64,000 nucleotides of DNA from Lentzea cavernae (GCF_014653695.1 NZ_BNAR01000003.1:124001-188000), one strand, 5' to 3'; shown: positions 1 through 8,294, numbered from the stretch's first letter. Made by a program: numbers and translations. Notes: generated by a model from the letters alone, not told the origin.

Positions 1-1
1 C

Positions 2-826
2 GCCACCGCGCTCAGCGTCATCGTCGGGGCGGCCAGTGGCGGGCAGAAGGCCGCGATCCTGCTCTACGAGGCCGCGCTCGGCCTCGGTCTGAGCGTGGGG
101 CCGCTGCTCGGTGCGCTGCTCGGCAGCATCTCGTGGCGCGGGCCGTTCCTCGGGACCGCGATCCTCATGGCGGCCGCCCTGATCCTTTGTGCAACGTTCC
201 TGGCCAAGGACTCGCACGAGGAACGTCCGAGGATCAGCCTGCTCGACCCGCTCAAGGCCCTCAGGAACCCGGTGCTGCTGCGCACCTCGATCGGAGCGGC
301 GCTCTACACGGCCGCGTTCTTCACAGTTCTCGCGTGGTCGCCGTTCGTCCTGCGGTGGGGTGCCGTCGAGATCGGACTGATCTTCTTCGGCTGGGGCGTG
401 TGCGTCGCCGTGTCGAGCGTCTTCCTCGCGCCCCGGCTCGCGGACCGCGTCGGTGAGAAGAGCGCGATCATCGGATCGGTGCTGGCGTTCGCCGTGCTCA
501 TGGCACTCATGGCGGTGCCGAGCAAGCCGTTGCTGGTGGTCGCCGTCATCGTCAGTGGCCTGGTGAGTGGCCTGTTGAACACCCTTTTCACCGGGACCGC
601 GATGAGCGTCAGCGACGCGCCGCGGCCGGTCGCCAGTGCCGGGTACAACTTCCTGCGCTGGCTCGGTGGTGCCCTGGCCGCGACGTTCGTCAGCCACCTG
701 GCGCAGCCGTTCGTCGTCGCCGCGGTGCTCTGCCTGGTCGCCGCCGTGCTGCTGGCGTTCAACCGGACGGACACAAGGGACGTTCCGTCCGAAGCTGTCC
801 TCGCGGGTGAACAACTTGTGGGTTAA
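2..826 (+). CDS. MFS transporter, C-terminal part (5' truncated by window edge)
   Basis: The frame is open from base 2, so the start lies outside the window; about 274 residues are visible. Hydrophobic helices alternate with short basic loops, and the charged stretch SHEERPRISLLDPLKAL looks like the central cytoplasmic loop between helices 6 and 7 of a 12-TM major facilitator. The visible part is therefore roughly helix 4 to the C-terminus. The WRGPFLGTAIL segment resembles drug-efflux (DHA-type) members. The substrate cannot be read from this fragment. The stop is followed by PHO-box-like repeats and a strong stem-loop, so it does not appear to be transcribed with the phosphatase gene downstream. 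Family confident, subfamily inferred. Confidence 0.85.
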   Translation, partial: ATALSVIVGAASGGQKAAILLYEAALGLGLSVGPLLGALLGSISWRGPFLGTAILMAAALILCATFLAKDSHEERPRISLLDPLKALRNPVLLRTSIGAALYTAAFFTVLAWSPFVLRWGAVEIGLIFFGWGVCVAVSSVFLAPRLADRVGEKSAIIGSVLAFAVLMALMAVPSKPLLVVAVIVSGLVSGLLNTLFTGTAMSVSDAPRPVASAGYNFLRWLGGALAATFVSHLAQPFVVAAVLCLVAAVLLAFNRTDTRDVPSEAVLAGEQLVG

Positions 827-838
827 CAAAGCATGAAC
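806..838 (-). promoter_or_regulatory. PHO-box-like direct repeats upstream of first phoX
   Basis: Read on the minus strand, two contiguous 11-mers, GTTCATGCTTT (828-838) and GTTAACCCACA (817-827), are followed after 4 bp by GTTCACC (806-812). Actinobacterial PhoP boxes are tandem 11-bp units built on GTTCA-type cores. The position upstream of a PhoX-family phosphatase fits phosphate-starvation control. The orientation is opposite to the gene and the second unit is degenerate, so this is a candidate only. The repeats overlap the last codons of the MFS gene. Confidence 0.4.
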
Positions 839-843
839 AGAAG

Positions 844-879
844 CCTACGGTCGGTGGCGGTTCCCGCACCGACCGTAGG
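844..879 (+). terminator. 13-bp perfect stem-loop ending inside the phoX ribosome-binding site
   Basis: CCTACGGTCGGTG (844-856) pairs perfectly with CACCGACCGTAGG (867-879) around a 10-nt loop. There is no U-tract. The 3' arm shares its last bases with the AGGAGG Shine-Dalgarno (877-882) of the phosphatase that starts at 891. It may end the MFS transcript, or it may mask the ribosome site of the next gene. Confidence 0.5.
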
Positions 880-890
880 AGGCCACCACC

Positions 891-2921
891 ATGATCCCTC
901 TGCCACTCGTCAACCACCGCGTCGGCAGAGCGGCGGTGACTTGCGAGTACCGCTGCGGGGACGCGTGCTTCCACGACGTCCCGAACACCTCCGGCAACCC
1001 CTACTTCGGTGACCTCGTCAGCCGTCGGACCGCGCTCAAGGCCGGTGCGGTCGTCGCGGCCGCGGCCACCATCGCCACGCCCGCCGTGGCAGCGGCCGCC
1101 GAACCCCAGCAGCAGCAGCAGTCCCAGGGCCGCCCACCCAAGGGACTCGACTTCAAGCCCGTGCAGGTCAACACCAAGGACGAGGTCGTCGTCCCCGAGG
1201 GGTACGAGCAGGGGATCGTGATCCGCTGGGGCGACCCGCTCTTCCCCGGCGTGCCCGAGTTCGACTTCGACAACCAGACCGCCGCGAAGCAGGAGAAGCA
1301 GTTCGGCTTCAACTGCGACTTCGCCGCCATCCTGCCGCTGGACCCGCTGGAGCTCAGCGGGATCATGGTCACGAACCACGAGTACACCAGCGAGCCGTTC
1401 ATGTTCCGCGGCTACGACGCGAACAACCCCACCGAGGAGCAGGTGAAGATCGGCTGGGCCGCGCACGGCCTGTCGGTGTTCATGATCAAGCGCTCGTTGT
1501 TCTCCGGCCACTACCGGCCGCGGTTCAGCAAGTACAACCGCCGCATCACGCTGAACACGCCGTTCGAGGTGCGCGGTCCGGCGGCGGGCAGCGACCTGCT
1601 CAAGACCTCGGTCGACCCCACCGGCAGGAAGGTCTTCGGCACGATCAACAACTGCGCGGGCGGCGTCACGCCGTGGGGCACGATCCTGTCCGGCGAGGAG
1701 AACTTCAACCAGTACTTCGCCAACGCCGCCGGCCGCAACGACCCCAGGCTCACGCGCTACGGCGTCACGGGAACGGCGACCACGCGCAAGTGGGAGCGCT
1801 TCGACAAGCGCTGGGACCTGGCCCAGGAACCCAACGAGGTCAACAGGTTCGGCTGGGTCATCGAGCTCGACCCGCACGACCCGGACTCCACGCCGGTCAA
1901 GCACACGCACCTCGGCCGCTTCAAGCACGAGACCGCGAACATCCGCGTCGCCGACGACGGCCGCATCGTCGCGTACTCCGGTGACGACGAGCGGTTCGAG
2001 TACATCTACAAGTTCATCTCCAACGGCAAGATGAAGCGCGGCAACAGCAAGGCCGCACGCCGCCACAACATGACGCTGCTCGACGACGGCACCCTGTACG
2101 TGGGCCGGTTCACCGGCGACAGCCCCGTGTCCGAGATCGACGGCACCGGAAAGCTGCCCAGCGACGGCAAGTTCGACGGCAGCGGCGAGTGGATCCCGCT
2201 GGCGGCGGGCAACCGGTCGTTCGTGCCCGGCATGACCGCCGAGGAGGTGTACGTCTTCACGCGCATCGCGGCGGACAAGGTCGGCGCGACGAAGATGGAC
2301 CGCCCCGAGGACATCCAGTGCCACCCGCGCACCGGCACGGTCTACTGCGCGCTGAGCAACAACGTCGAACGCGGCGTCACCGCGGGCAAGGAAGGCGCGA
2401 CCGAGCCGAACCCGCGGGTCAACAACCGGCACGGCCAGGTCCTGGAGATCACCGAACGCCGCAGCGACGCGCTCGCGCTGACGTTCGACTGGGGCCTGTT
2501 CCTCGTCTGCGGCTTCCCCGGGGACCCGAACACCTACTTCGGCGGGTACGACAAGTCGCAGGTCAGCCCGATCTCCAGTCCGGACAACGTGGCGTTCGAC
2601 CGGTACGGCAACCTGTGGATCTCCACGGACGCCGACGGCAAGCTCGACGGGCTCAACGACGGCCTCTACGGAGTTCCGCTGGAAGGCCCGGAACGCGGTC
2701 ACCTCAAGCTGTTCCTCACGGTGCCGCGCGGCGGTGAGACGTGCGGCCCGATCATCGGCGAGCGGGTGATCACGGTCTGCGTGCAGCACCCCGGCGAGGT
2801 GGACGGCGCGAGCGCCGACAAGCCCGTCTCGAACTGGCCGGACCGCGGCACCAGCAGGCCGCGCCCGTCCGTCGTGGCGGTGTGGCGCAAGGGCCACCGG
2901 CAGCTGGGTGAGATCGGCTGA
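891..2921 (+). CDS. phoX: PhoX-family (DUF839) phosphatase, Tat-exported, copy 1
   Basis: 676 residues, matching the family length. PhoX proteins are Fe/Ca-dependent secreted phosphatases that release phosphate from organic esters. A twin-arginine motif SRRTALK (about 44-50) precedes an Ala-rich hydrophobic stretch, so export is by Tat. It lies behind an unusual N-terminal extension with three cysteines spaced C-x3-C-x3-C (18, 22, 26). The body shows PhoX-type blocks such as VTPWGTILSGEENFNQYF, WERFDKRWDLAQEPNE and the C-terminal QHPGEVDGAS. The start is the ATG after AGGAGG. A close paralogue follows on the same strand 131 bp later. PHO-box-like repeats upstream suggest phosphate control. 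Exact substrate not determinable. Confidence 0.88.
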   Translation: MIPLPLVNHRVGRAAVTCEYRCGDACFHDVPNTSGNPYFGDLVSRRTALKAGAVVAAAATIATPAVAAAAEPQQQQQSQGRPPKGLDFKPVQVNTKDEVVVPEGYEQGIVIRWGDPLFPGVPEFDFDNQTAAKQEKQFGFNCDFAAILPLDPLELSGIMVTNHEYTSEPFMFRGYDANNPTEEQVKIGWAAHGLSVFMIKRSLFSGHYRPRFSKYNRRITLNTPFEVRGPAAGSDLLKTSVDPTGRKVFGTINNCAGGVTPWGTILSGEENFNQYFANAAGRNDPRLTRYGVTGTATTRKWERFDKRWDLAQEPNEVNRFGWVIELDPHDPDSTPVKHTHLGRFKHETANIRVADDGRIVAYSGDDERFEYIYKFISNGKMKRGNSKAARRHNMTLLDDGTLYVGRFTGDSPVSEIDGTGKLPSDGKFDGSGEWIPLAAGNRSFVPGMTAEEVYVFTRIAADKVGATKMDRPEDIQCHPRTGTVYCALSNNVERGVTAGKEGATEPNPRVNNRHGQVLEITERRSDALALTFDWGLFLVCGFPGDPNTYFGGYDKSQVSPISSPDNVAFDRYGNLWISTDADGKLDGLNDGLYGVPLEGPERGHLKLFLTVPRGGETCGPIIGERVITVCVQHPGEVDGASADKPVSNWPDRGTSRPRPSVVAVWRKGHRQLGEIG

Positions 2922-2958
2922 TCACGCAGCGTGCTGTGATCGTTCGGGTGTAGTACGA

Positions 2959-2992
2959 GTTCGCCTGCCGTTCACCTGCTGGACGGCAGGCG
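2959..2992 (+). promoter_or_regulatory. PHO-box-like 11-bp tandem repeat overlapping a hairpin, upstream of second phoX
   Basis: GTTCGCCTGCC (2959-2969) and GTTCACCTGCT (2970-2980) are contiguous 11-mers in the gene's orientation, with a third GTTCGGGTGTA at 2942-2952. This is the layout expected of an actinobacterial PhoP box. The same DNA forms a perfect 10-bp stem, CGCCTGCCGT (2962-2971) with ACGGCAGGCG (2983-2992), which could end the first phoX transcript. A possible -10, TAGGTT, lies near 3008. Confidence 0.5.
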
Positions 2993-3052
2993 ATCTCGTT
3001 GGGCTCTTAGGTTCGGCCAGTTCCCACACTGACACCGATCTCGGAGGCCTGC

Positions 3053-5155
3053 GTGTCCTCACCCACCGATCGGGGCCGTCGTCTGCTGCCCCTCCTCACG
3101 GCCGGCCACCCGCTCGGGCGACAGGCCGTCACCTGCGAGTTCCGCTGCGGCAACGCCTGCGCGCACGAGGCGCCCAACTCGTCCGCCAACGCGTACTTCG
3201 GCGACGTCGTCCAGGAGGTCGTGAGCCGCCGCGGCATGCTCAAGGCCGGTGCGGTCGTCGCGGCCGCCGGCGCCGGTGCGCTCGCGTTCTCCGGTGCGGC
3301 CACTGCTGCTCCCGACCAGCCCGACGCCGAGGTCCTCGGTCGTGGCGGCCACGGCGGTCCCGGCAACGACGGTCTGAACTTCGAGCCGGTGGCGCCCAAC
3401 ACCCTCGACCAGATCAGCGTGCCCCAGGGCTACCAGCAGGACGTCGTCATCCGCTGGGGCGACGCGGTGCTGCCCGACGCGCCGAAGTTCGACTTCGACA
3501 ACCAGACGCCCGAGGCGCAGGCCAAGCAGTTCGGCTTCAACAACGACTTCTGCGGCCTCGTCCCGCTGCCGGGCCACCACGACAGCTGGCTCATGGTGAG
3601 CAACCACGAGTACACGACCGAGTCGTTCATGTTCAAGGACTGGGCGGCGGACAAGATCACCGAGAAGCACGCGAAGATCGCGTGGGCCGCGCACGGCCTG
3701 TCGGTCGTCAAGGTCGACCGCGACCGCCGCAGCGGCAAGCTGGTCGTCTCCAAGAACGACATGAAGAAGTACAACCGCCGGATCACGCTCACCACGCCGT
3801 TCGAGGTGAAGGGCCCGGCCGCCGGCTCGAAGTTCCTCAAGACGTCCGCCGACCCGACCGGCACGCGGGTGCTCGGCACGCAGAACAACTGCGCCGGTGG
3901 CGTCACGCCGTGGGGCACGATCCTGTCCGGCGAGGAGAACTTCAACCAGTACTTCGCCAACGGTGGCAACGTCACCGACCCGGACACCAAGGCCAAGTTC
4001 GCCCGCTACGGCATCAGCGGCGGCGCGTCGCTGCGCCAGTGGGAGCGCTTCGACAAGCGCTTCGACCTGGCCCAGGAACCCAACGAGGCCAACAGGTTCG
4101 GCTGGATCGTCGAGATCGACCCGCTCGACCCGAAGTCGACGCCGGTCAAGCACACCGCGCTCGGCCGCTTCAAGCACGAGGGCGCGAACGTCATCGTCGC
4201 CAAGGACGGCCGCGTGGTCGCGTACATGGGCGACGACGAGCGCTTCGACTACATGTACAAGTTCGTCACGGACGAGAAGATGCAGAAGGGCGACTCGAAG
4301 CGCGCCCGCGAGCACAACAAGAAGCTGCTGGACAAGGGCACGCTCTACGTCGCCAAGTTCACCGGTGACAGCCCGGCCGCCGAGATCGTCGGCGACGGCA
4401 CGCTGCCCAAGGACGGCGAGTTCGACGGCTCCGGCGAGTGGATCGCCCTGGCGCACAACGACAAGTCGTTCGTGCCCGGCTTCACCGCCGAGGAGGTCTA
4501 CGTCTTCACGCGCCTGGCCGCCGACAAGGTGGGCGCCACGAAGATGGACCGCCCGGAGGACGTCGAGCCCTCGCTGCACAACCGCCGGATCTACGCGGCG
4601 CTGACCAACAACACCGACCGCGGCAAGGCGGGCAAGGAAGGCCCGACCGAGATCAACCCGCGCAACGGCAACAAGCACGGCCACGTCCTGGAGATCGAGG
4701 AGCGCCGCAGCGACAACACGGCGCTGGCGTTCTCGTGGAAGCTGCTGCTGGTGTGCGGCGACCCGAAGGACCCCGGCACGTACTTCGGCGGTTTCGACAA
4801 GTCGCAGGTCAGCGCGATCTCCTGCCCGGACAACGTCGCGTTCGACTCGCGCGGCAACCTGTGGATCTCCACGGACGGCAACGCCCTGGCGTCCAACGAC
4901 GGCCTGTTCGCGGTGCCCGTCGCCGGCAAGCGCCGCGGCCAGGTCAAGCAGTTCCTCACCGTGCCGAAGGGTGCGGAGACCTGCGGTCCCGTCATCACCG
5001 ACGACTTCGTGCTGGTGTCCGTGCAGCACCCCGGTGAGATCGACGGCGCCTCGGCGAACAACCCGCTGTCGCACTGGCCGGACGGTGGCACCTCGCAGCC
5101 GCGTCCGTCCGTCGCGGTGGTGTGGCGCAAGGACCGCCGCAGGATCTGCGACTGA
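3053..5155 (+). CDS. phoX: PhoX-family (DUF839) phosphatase, Tat-exported, copy 2
   Basis: 700 residues, clearly paralogous to the upstream phosphatase along its whole length. The GTG start follows GGAGG (about 3043). The N-terminus repeats the C-x3-C-x3-C triplet (about 28, 32, 36) and then the Tat motif SRRGMLK (about 58-64) with a hydrophobic Ala-rich region, so the mature enzyme should be extracellular. The VTPWGTILSGEENFNQYF block and the C-terminal QHPGEIDGAS are conserved with copy 1. Separate upstream PHO-box-like repeats suggest each copy has its own promoter. Two adjacent phosphatases may differ in substrate range or induction; that is inference. Confidence 0.88.
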   Translation: MSSPTDRGRRLLPLLTAGHPLGRQAVTCEFRCGNACAHEAPNSSANAYFGDVVQEVVSRRGMLKAGAVVAAAGAGALAFSGAATAAPDQPDAEVLGRGGHGGPGNDGLNFEPVAPNTLDQISVPQGYQQDVVIRWGDAVLPDAPKFDFDNQTPEAQAKQFGFNNDFCGLVPLPGHHDSWLMVSNHEYTTESFMFKDWAADKITEKHAKIAWAAHGLSVVKVDRDRRSGKLVVSKNDMKKYNRRITLTTPFEVKGPAAGSKFLKTSADPTGTRVLGTQNNCAGGVTPWGTILSGEENFNQYFANGGNVTDPDTKAKFARYGISGGASLRQWERFDKRFDLAQEPNEANRFGWIVEIDPLDPKSTPVKHTALGRFKHEGANVIVAKDGRVVAYMGDDERFDYMYKFVTDEKMQKGDSKRAREHNKKLLDKGTLYVAKFTGDSPAAEIVGDGTLPKDGEFDGSGEWIALAHNDKSFVPGFTAEEVYVFTRLAADKVGATKMDRPEDVEPSLHNRRIYAALTNNTDRGKAGKEGPTEINPRNGNKHGHVLEIEERRSDNTALAFSWKLLLVCGDPKDPGTYFGGFDKSQVSAISCPDNVAFDSRGNLWISTDGNALASNDGLFAVPVAGKRRGQVKQFLTVPKGAETCGPVITDDFVLVSVQHPGEIDGASANNPLSHWPDGGTSQPRPSVAVVWRKDRRRICD

Positions 5156-5190
5156 TCATGTGGTCCGGCTCACTCTGAAGCCGTGAACCG

Positions 5191-5225
5191 GTGCGGCCAC
5201 CCGTCCGTGTGATGGGTGGCTGCAC
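5191..5225 (+). terminator. stem-loop after second phoX
   Basis: GTGCGGCCACCC (5191-5202) pairs with GGGTGGCTGCAC (5214-5225) with one mismatch, 36 bp after the phoX stop. There is no U-run, as is usual in GC-rich actinomycetes. Likely transcription terminator. Confidence 0.5.
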
Positions 5226-5239
5226 CGCGGACAGCCGAA

Positions 5240-5263
5240 GTCCACTTTGGTCGTCCACTTTGG
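5240..5263 (+). repeat. tandem 11-bp repeat GTCCACTTTGG upstream of DUF3455 gene
   Basis: Two exact copies of GTCCACTTTGG (5240-5250 and 5253-5263) with a 13-bp period lie immediately before the GGAG ribosome site and the GTG start at 5272. The position suits a regulator site or a structured 5' leader. The spacing is 13, not the 11 of a classic PHO box. Confidence 0.45.
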
Positions 5264-5271
5264 AGTGAGTC

Positions 5272-5808
5272 GTGAATGTTCGTCTTCTCGTTGGTGCTGC
5301 TGCTCTTCTGGGTCTTGCTGCGTGTGGCACCCCCACCGCCGGCACCGCTTCCCCCACTCCCGTCGCTCAGGCGCAGGACGTTCCCGTCGCGGCGGCGGTC
5401 CAGGTACCGGCAGGCCAGGAGCTGGTCGGCGAATACCAGGCCACGGGCGTTCAGACGTACTCCTGCACGGGCAACGCGTGGAAGGGTCTAGAGCCCACCG
5501 CGACGCTCGTCGACAAGAGCGGCAAGCCGATCATCATCCACTCCCGCGGTCCCGTCTGGATCTCCACCGTCGACGGCAGCGCGGTCGAGGCGACCCCGGT
5601 CGACGGCGCCAAGAACGACGTCAAGGGCGCCGTTCCCGAACTCCTGCTCAAGACCAAGACCGCGCGGGGCGACGGCCTGTTCGGCAAGGTCACCTACGTG
5701 CAGCGCCTCGCGACCGAGGGCGGCGTCGCCCCGGCCGGCGGCTGCAAGGCCGGTGCGCAGACCTCCGTTGCGTACAAGGCCCTCTACACCTTCTACGCGG
5801 CCAAGTGA
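5272..5808 (+). CDS. DUF3455 lipoprotein, copy 1
   Basis: 178 residues. A hydrophobic signal ends in the lipobox LAAC (about residues 16-19), so the mature protein should be lipid-anchored outside the membrane. The rest matches DUF3455: VQVPAGQELVGEYQATGVQTY followed by YSCTGNAWKGLEP, then GPVWISTVDGSAVEA and a C-terminal two-cysteine segment ending in an aromatic YTFYAAK. The biochemical role of the domain is not known to me. The GTG start is preceded by GGAG. A second DUF3455 gene follows 46 bp later, so the two look like a tandem duplication, probably co-transcribed. Confidence 0.8.
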   Translation: MNVRLLVGAAALLGLAACGTPTAGTASPTPVAQAQDVPVAAAVQVPAGQELVGEYQATGVQTYSCTGNAWKGLEPTATLVDKSGKPIIIHSRGPVWISTVDGSAVEATPVDGAKNDVKGAVPELLLKTKTARGDGLFGKVTYVQRLATEGGVAPAGGCKAGAQTSVAYKALYTFYAAK

Positions 5809-5854
5809 GACGGTACTGAACCGGTCCGCATTTCGCTCCGTACGACAGCAGGTG

Positions 5855-6394
5855 ATGAAACGAACTGGCATCGTCCTGGTCGCATCAACCCTTCTGGGCA
5901 TCCTCGCGGGAGGCGTGGCGTCCACCGCCGCGCCGACGCCGGACGCCATGAGCGAAGCCGCCGCGAGGGTCGCACCCGCGGTTCAGGTTCCAGCCGGCAA
6001 CAAGGTCGTCGAGAAGTTCTACGCCAAGGGCGTGCAGACCTATACATGCATAACCGGAGCGTGGAAGGGCCTTGAGCCCGCGGCCACGTTGGCCGACAAG
6101 CTCGGCAGGGCGGTCGGACTGCACTCCCGCGGTCCGATCTGGGTCTCCACCGTCGACGGCAGCGCGGTCGAGGCCGCCCCGGTCGACGGCGCCCGCAACG
6201 AGGTGCCGGGAGCCGTTCCCGAGCTCCTGCTGAAGGCCAAGACCACCAGGGGTTCCGGGGTGTTCGCGGGCGTCAGCTACGTGCAGCGCCTCAACACCAA
6301 GGGGGGCCTCGCACCGACCGGCGGCTGCACCGAGGGCGCCCAGACGTCCGTCCGCTACGAGGCGCTCTACACCTTCTCCGTGCCCGCCCTCTGA
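5855..6394 (+). CDS. DUF3455 secreted protein, copy 2
   Basis: About 179 residues from ATG 5855; GTG at 5852 is an equally possible start. It begins MKRTGIVLVASTLLGILAGG, a standard Sec signal peptide, but lacks the lipobox cysteine of its neighbour, so this copy is likely free and secreted. The mature part parallels copy 1: VQVPAGNKVVEKFYAKGVQTY, GAWKGLEPAATLADK, RGPIWVSTVDGSAVEAAPVD. Its last 28 bp overlap the 3' end of the convergent MFS gene. Function unknown. Confidence 0.8.
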   Translation: MKRTGIVLVASTLLGILAGGVASTAAPTPDAMSEAAARVAPAVQVPAGNKVVEKFYAKGVQTYTCITGAWKGLEPAATLADKLGRAVGLHSRGPIWVSTVDGSAVEAAPVDGARNEVPGAVPELLLKAKTTRGSGVFAGVSYVQRLNTKGGLAPTGGCTEGAQTSVRYEALYTFSVPAL

Positions 6395-7542
6395 ACGAGC
6401 GCGACCACCGCTGCCACGACCATCGTGATGCCGACGACCCAGAGGCCGGTCTTCTGGGTCCCGGTGAGGTCGCGGAGCGTTCCGGTGACGTAGGGCGCGA
6501 CGAAGCCGCTCACGTTGCCCAATGAGTTGATCAACGCGATTCCGCCCGCCGCAGCCGTGCCGCCGAGGAAGCTCGTGGGAAGTGCCCAGAACGTCGGCAG
6601 GGCCGCACAGACACCGATGGCGCAGACCGAGACCGCGACCATCGCGGCGACGGGGTTCTCGAGGTGGAGCGCGAACGGGATCGCGACTCCACCGAGCAGC
6701 ATGGGCGCGGCGACGTGCCACTTCCGTTCTCCGGTGCGGTCTCCGTGCCTGGCCCACAGGACCATGGCGACCGCACCGAGGACGTACGGAATCGCGTTGA
6801 TCAGCCCGCGCTCCACGATCCCGGCCTCGGGCGCCAGGCCCTTGATGATCGTCGGCAGGAAGAACCCCAGCGTGTACAGCCCGTAGACGATCCCGAAGTA
6901 CACGAAGCTCAACGCCAGGATCCGGGGGTGCGTGAGCGCCTTCTTGAGCGGCCACTCCTCCGTGACCGGCTCGTCCACGGCGTCCTCGGGCTTGTCCGGC
7001 AACCAGAACCACACCACGAACGCCAGCGCGATCGCCGGCAACCCCTCGACGAGGAACATCGTCCGCCAGTCCGTCCACTGGATCAGCAACCCGCTGAACG
7101 TGGCCCCGAGCGCCGTCGAGATCGGCACCGCCACCATGAACAACGCCACGATCCGCGCCCGCTCCTTCTGCGGGTACCAGTACGTCAGGTAGAGGATGAT
7201 CCCCGGGAAGAACCCGGCCTCCGCCACACCGAGCAGGAACCGCAGCACGATCAGCACGGTCCCGTTCGGCACGAACGCCATGGCCGTGGCGATGATCCCC
7301 CAGCTGACCATGATCCGCGCGATCCACCGCCGCGCCCCGAACTTGTGGAGCGCGAGGTTGCTGGGCACCTCGAGCAGCAGATACCCGATGAAGAACACCC
7401 CGGACGCGAACCCGAACACCGTCGCACTGAGCTGCAACTCGTCCGACATGCCGTTGGGCCCGGCGAACCCGATGTTGACCCGGTCCAGGTAGTTGACGAA
7501 GTACAGCAGGCACAGGAACGGCAGGATCAACTTCTTGGGCAC
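6367..7542 (-). CDS. MFS transporter, anion:cation symporter (ACS)-like
   Basis: 391 residues from GTG 7542, which follows GGGGGA at good spacing; longer in-frame starts inside the divergent gene are unlikely. Twelve hydrophobic helices are visible. The first carries NYLDRVNIGFAG, characteristic of the ACS family (tartrate, galactonate and related organic anions), and RFLLGVAEAGFFPG marks helix 4. The C-terminal ...VQRAGTEKV overlaps the convergent DUF3455 gene. Its start codon lies 12 bp from that of the divergent SDR, so the two promoters must overlap each other's coding region. Probably imports a carboxylate; the substrate is not predictable. Confidence 0.85.
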   Translation of the reverse strand: MPKKLILPFLCLLYFVNYLDRVNIGFAGPNGMSDELQLSATVFGFASGVFFIGYLLLEVPSNLALHKFGARRWIARIMVSWGIIATAMAFVPNGTVLIVLRFLLGVAEAGFFPGIILYLTYWYPQKERARIVALFMVAVPISTALGATFSGLLIQWTDWRTMFLVEGLPAIALAFVVWFWLPDKPEDAVDEPVTEEWPLKKALTHPRILALSFVYFGIVYGLYTLGFFLPTIIKGLAPEAGIVERGLINAIPYVLGAVAMVLWARHGDRTGERKWHVAAPMLLGGVAIPFALHLENPVAAMVAVSVCAIGVCAALPTFWALPTSFLGGTAAAGGIALINSLGNVSGFVAPYVTGTLRDLTGTQKTGLWVVGITMVVAAVVALVQRAGTEKV

Positions 7543-7554
7543 TAGAGTCCCCCC

Positions 7555-8232
7555 ATGACTGATCGTCCGGTCGCCCTCGTCACCGGGGCATCCAGCGGAA
7601 TCGGCTCGGCCATCGCTCGCAGTCTGGCCCCCACGCACGACCTCCTGCTAGGCGGCCGCGACGAAACGTCCCTCTCCGTCCTCGCCGCCGAACTCCCCGG
7701 CGCCCAGGCCTGGCCGTTCGACCTGACCAACACCGCCTCAGCCGACCTGAGCGCGCTCTCACGCCTCGACGTGATCGTCCACAGCGCCGGCATCGCCCTC
7801 CTCGGCCCCCTGGCCGAGGCCACCCAGGACGACTGGCGCCGCACGTTCGACGTGAACGTCTTCGCGGTGGCCGAACTGACCAACCTGGTCCTGCCTCAGC
7901 TCCGCGCCGCCGGCGGCCACGTGGTGCTGATCAACTCCGGCGCGGGCCTCGCGGCGAACCCGGGCTGGGGTGTGTACGCGGCCTCGAAGTTCGCGCTTCG
8001 CGCCTACGCCGACGCGCTGCGCGGCGACGAGCCGTCGGTGCGGGTGACCACGGTGTACCCCGGCCGGACCGCCACGCCCATGCAGGAGGACGTGCGGCGG
8101 CAGGAGGGCGGGGAGTACGACCCGTCGAAGTACCTCGACCCGGCCTCGGTGGGGCGGGCGGTGGCGGCGGCCGTGCTGGCGACGCCCGACGCCCACATCA
8201 CCGAGATCAACGTGCGGTCGCGCCCGCACTGA
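7555..8232 (+). CDS. short-chain dehydrogenase/reductase (SDR)
   Basis: 225 residues, a short classical SDR. The dinucleotide motif TGASSGIG sits at about 10-17, HSAG (about 76-79) replaces the usual NNAG, and the catalytic set is Ser128, Tyr141 and Lys145 (YAASK). The pyridine nucleotide and substrate cannot be fixed. No Shine-Dalgarno precedes the ATG: the 12 bp upstream are CTAGAGTCCCCC, and beyond them lies the divergent MFS start. A leaderless transcript is therefore likely. Pairing with an ACS transporter hints that both act on one compound; that is inference. Confidence 0.85.
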   Translation: MTDRPVALVTGASSGIGSAIARSLAPTHDLLLGGRDETSLSVLAAELPGAQAWPFDLTNTASADLSALSRLDVIVHSAGIALLGPLAEATQDDWRRTFDVNVFAVAELTNLVLPQLRAAGGHVVLINSGAGLAANPGWGVYAASKFALRAYADALRGDEPSVRVTTVYPGRTATPMQEDVRRQEGGEYDPSKYLDPASVGRAVAAAVLATPDAHITEINVRSRPH

Positions 8233-8294
8233 GTTGTCCACAGGTCGATCAACAGCCTGTGGCCAGAGGTTGACGGACGGTAAGGCTCAGCACG

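Noticed and set aside
759-2897. A 712-codon frame opposite the first phoX
   Set aside because: It lies antisense to a clear PhoX gene, has no domain signature, is rich in Val/Arg/Asp as expected from GC-biased third positions, and has no ribosome site.
3059-5074. A 671-codon frame opposite the second phoX
   Set aside because: Same antisense artefact; it has no recognisable motifs.
8234-8242. A lone TTGTCCACA DnaA box
   Set aside because: Single copy just behind an SDR stop, without a cluster; it may be chance and gives no support to an origin.
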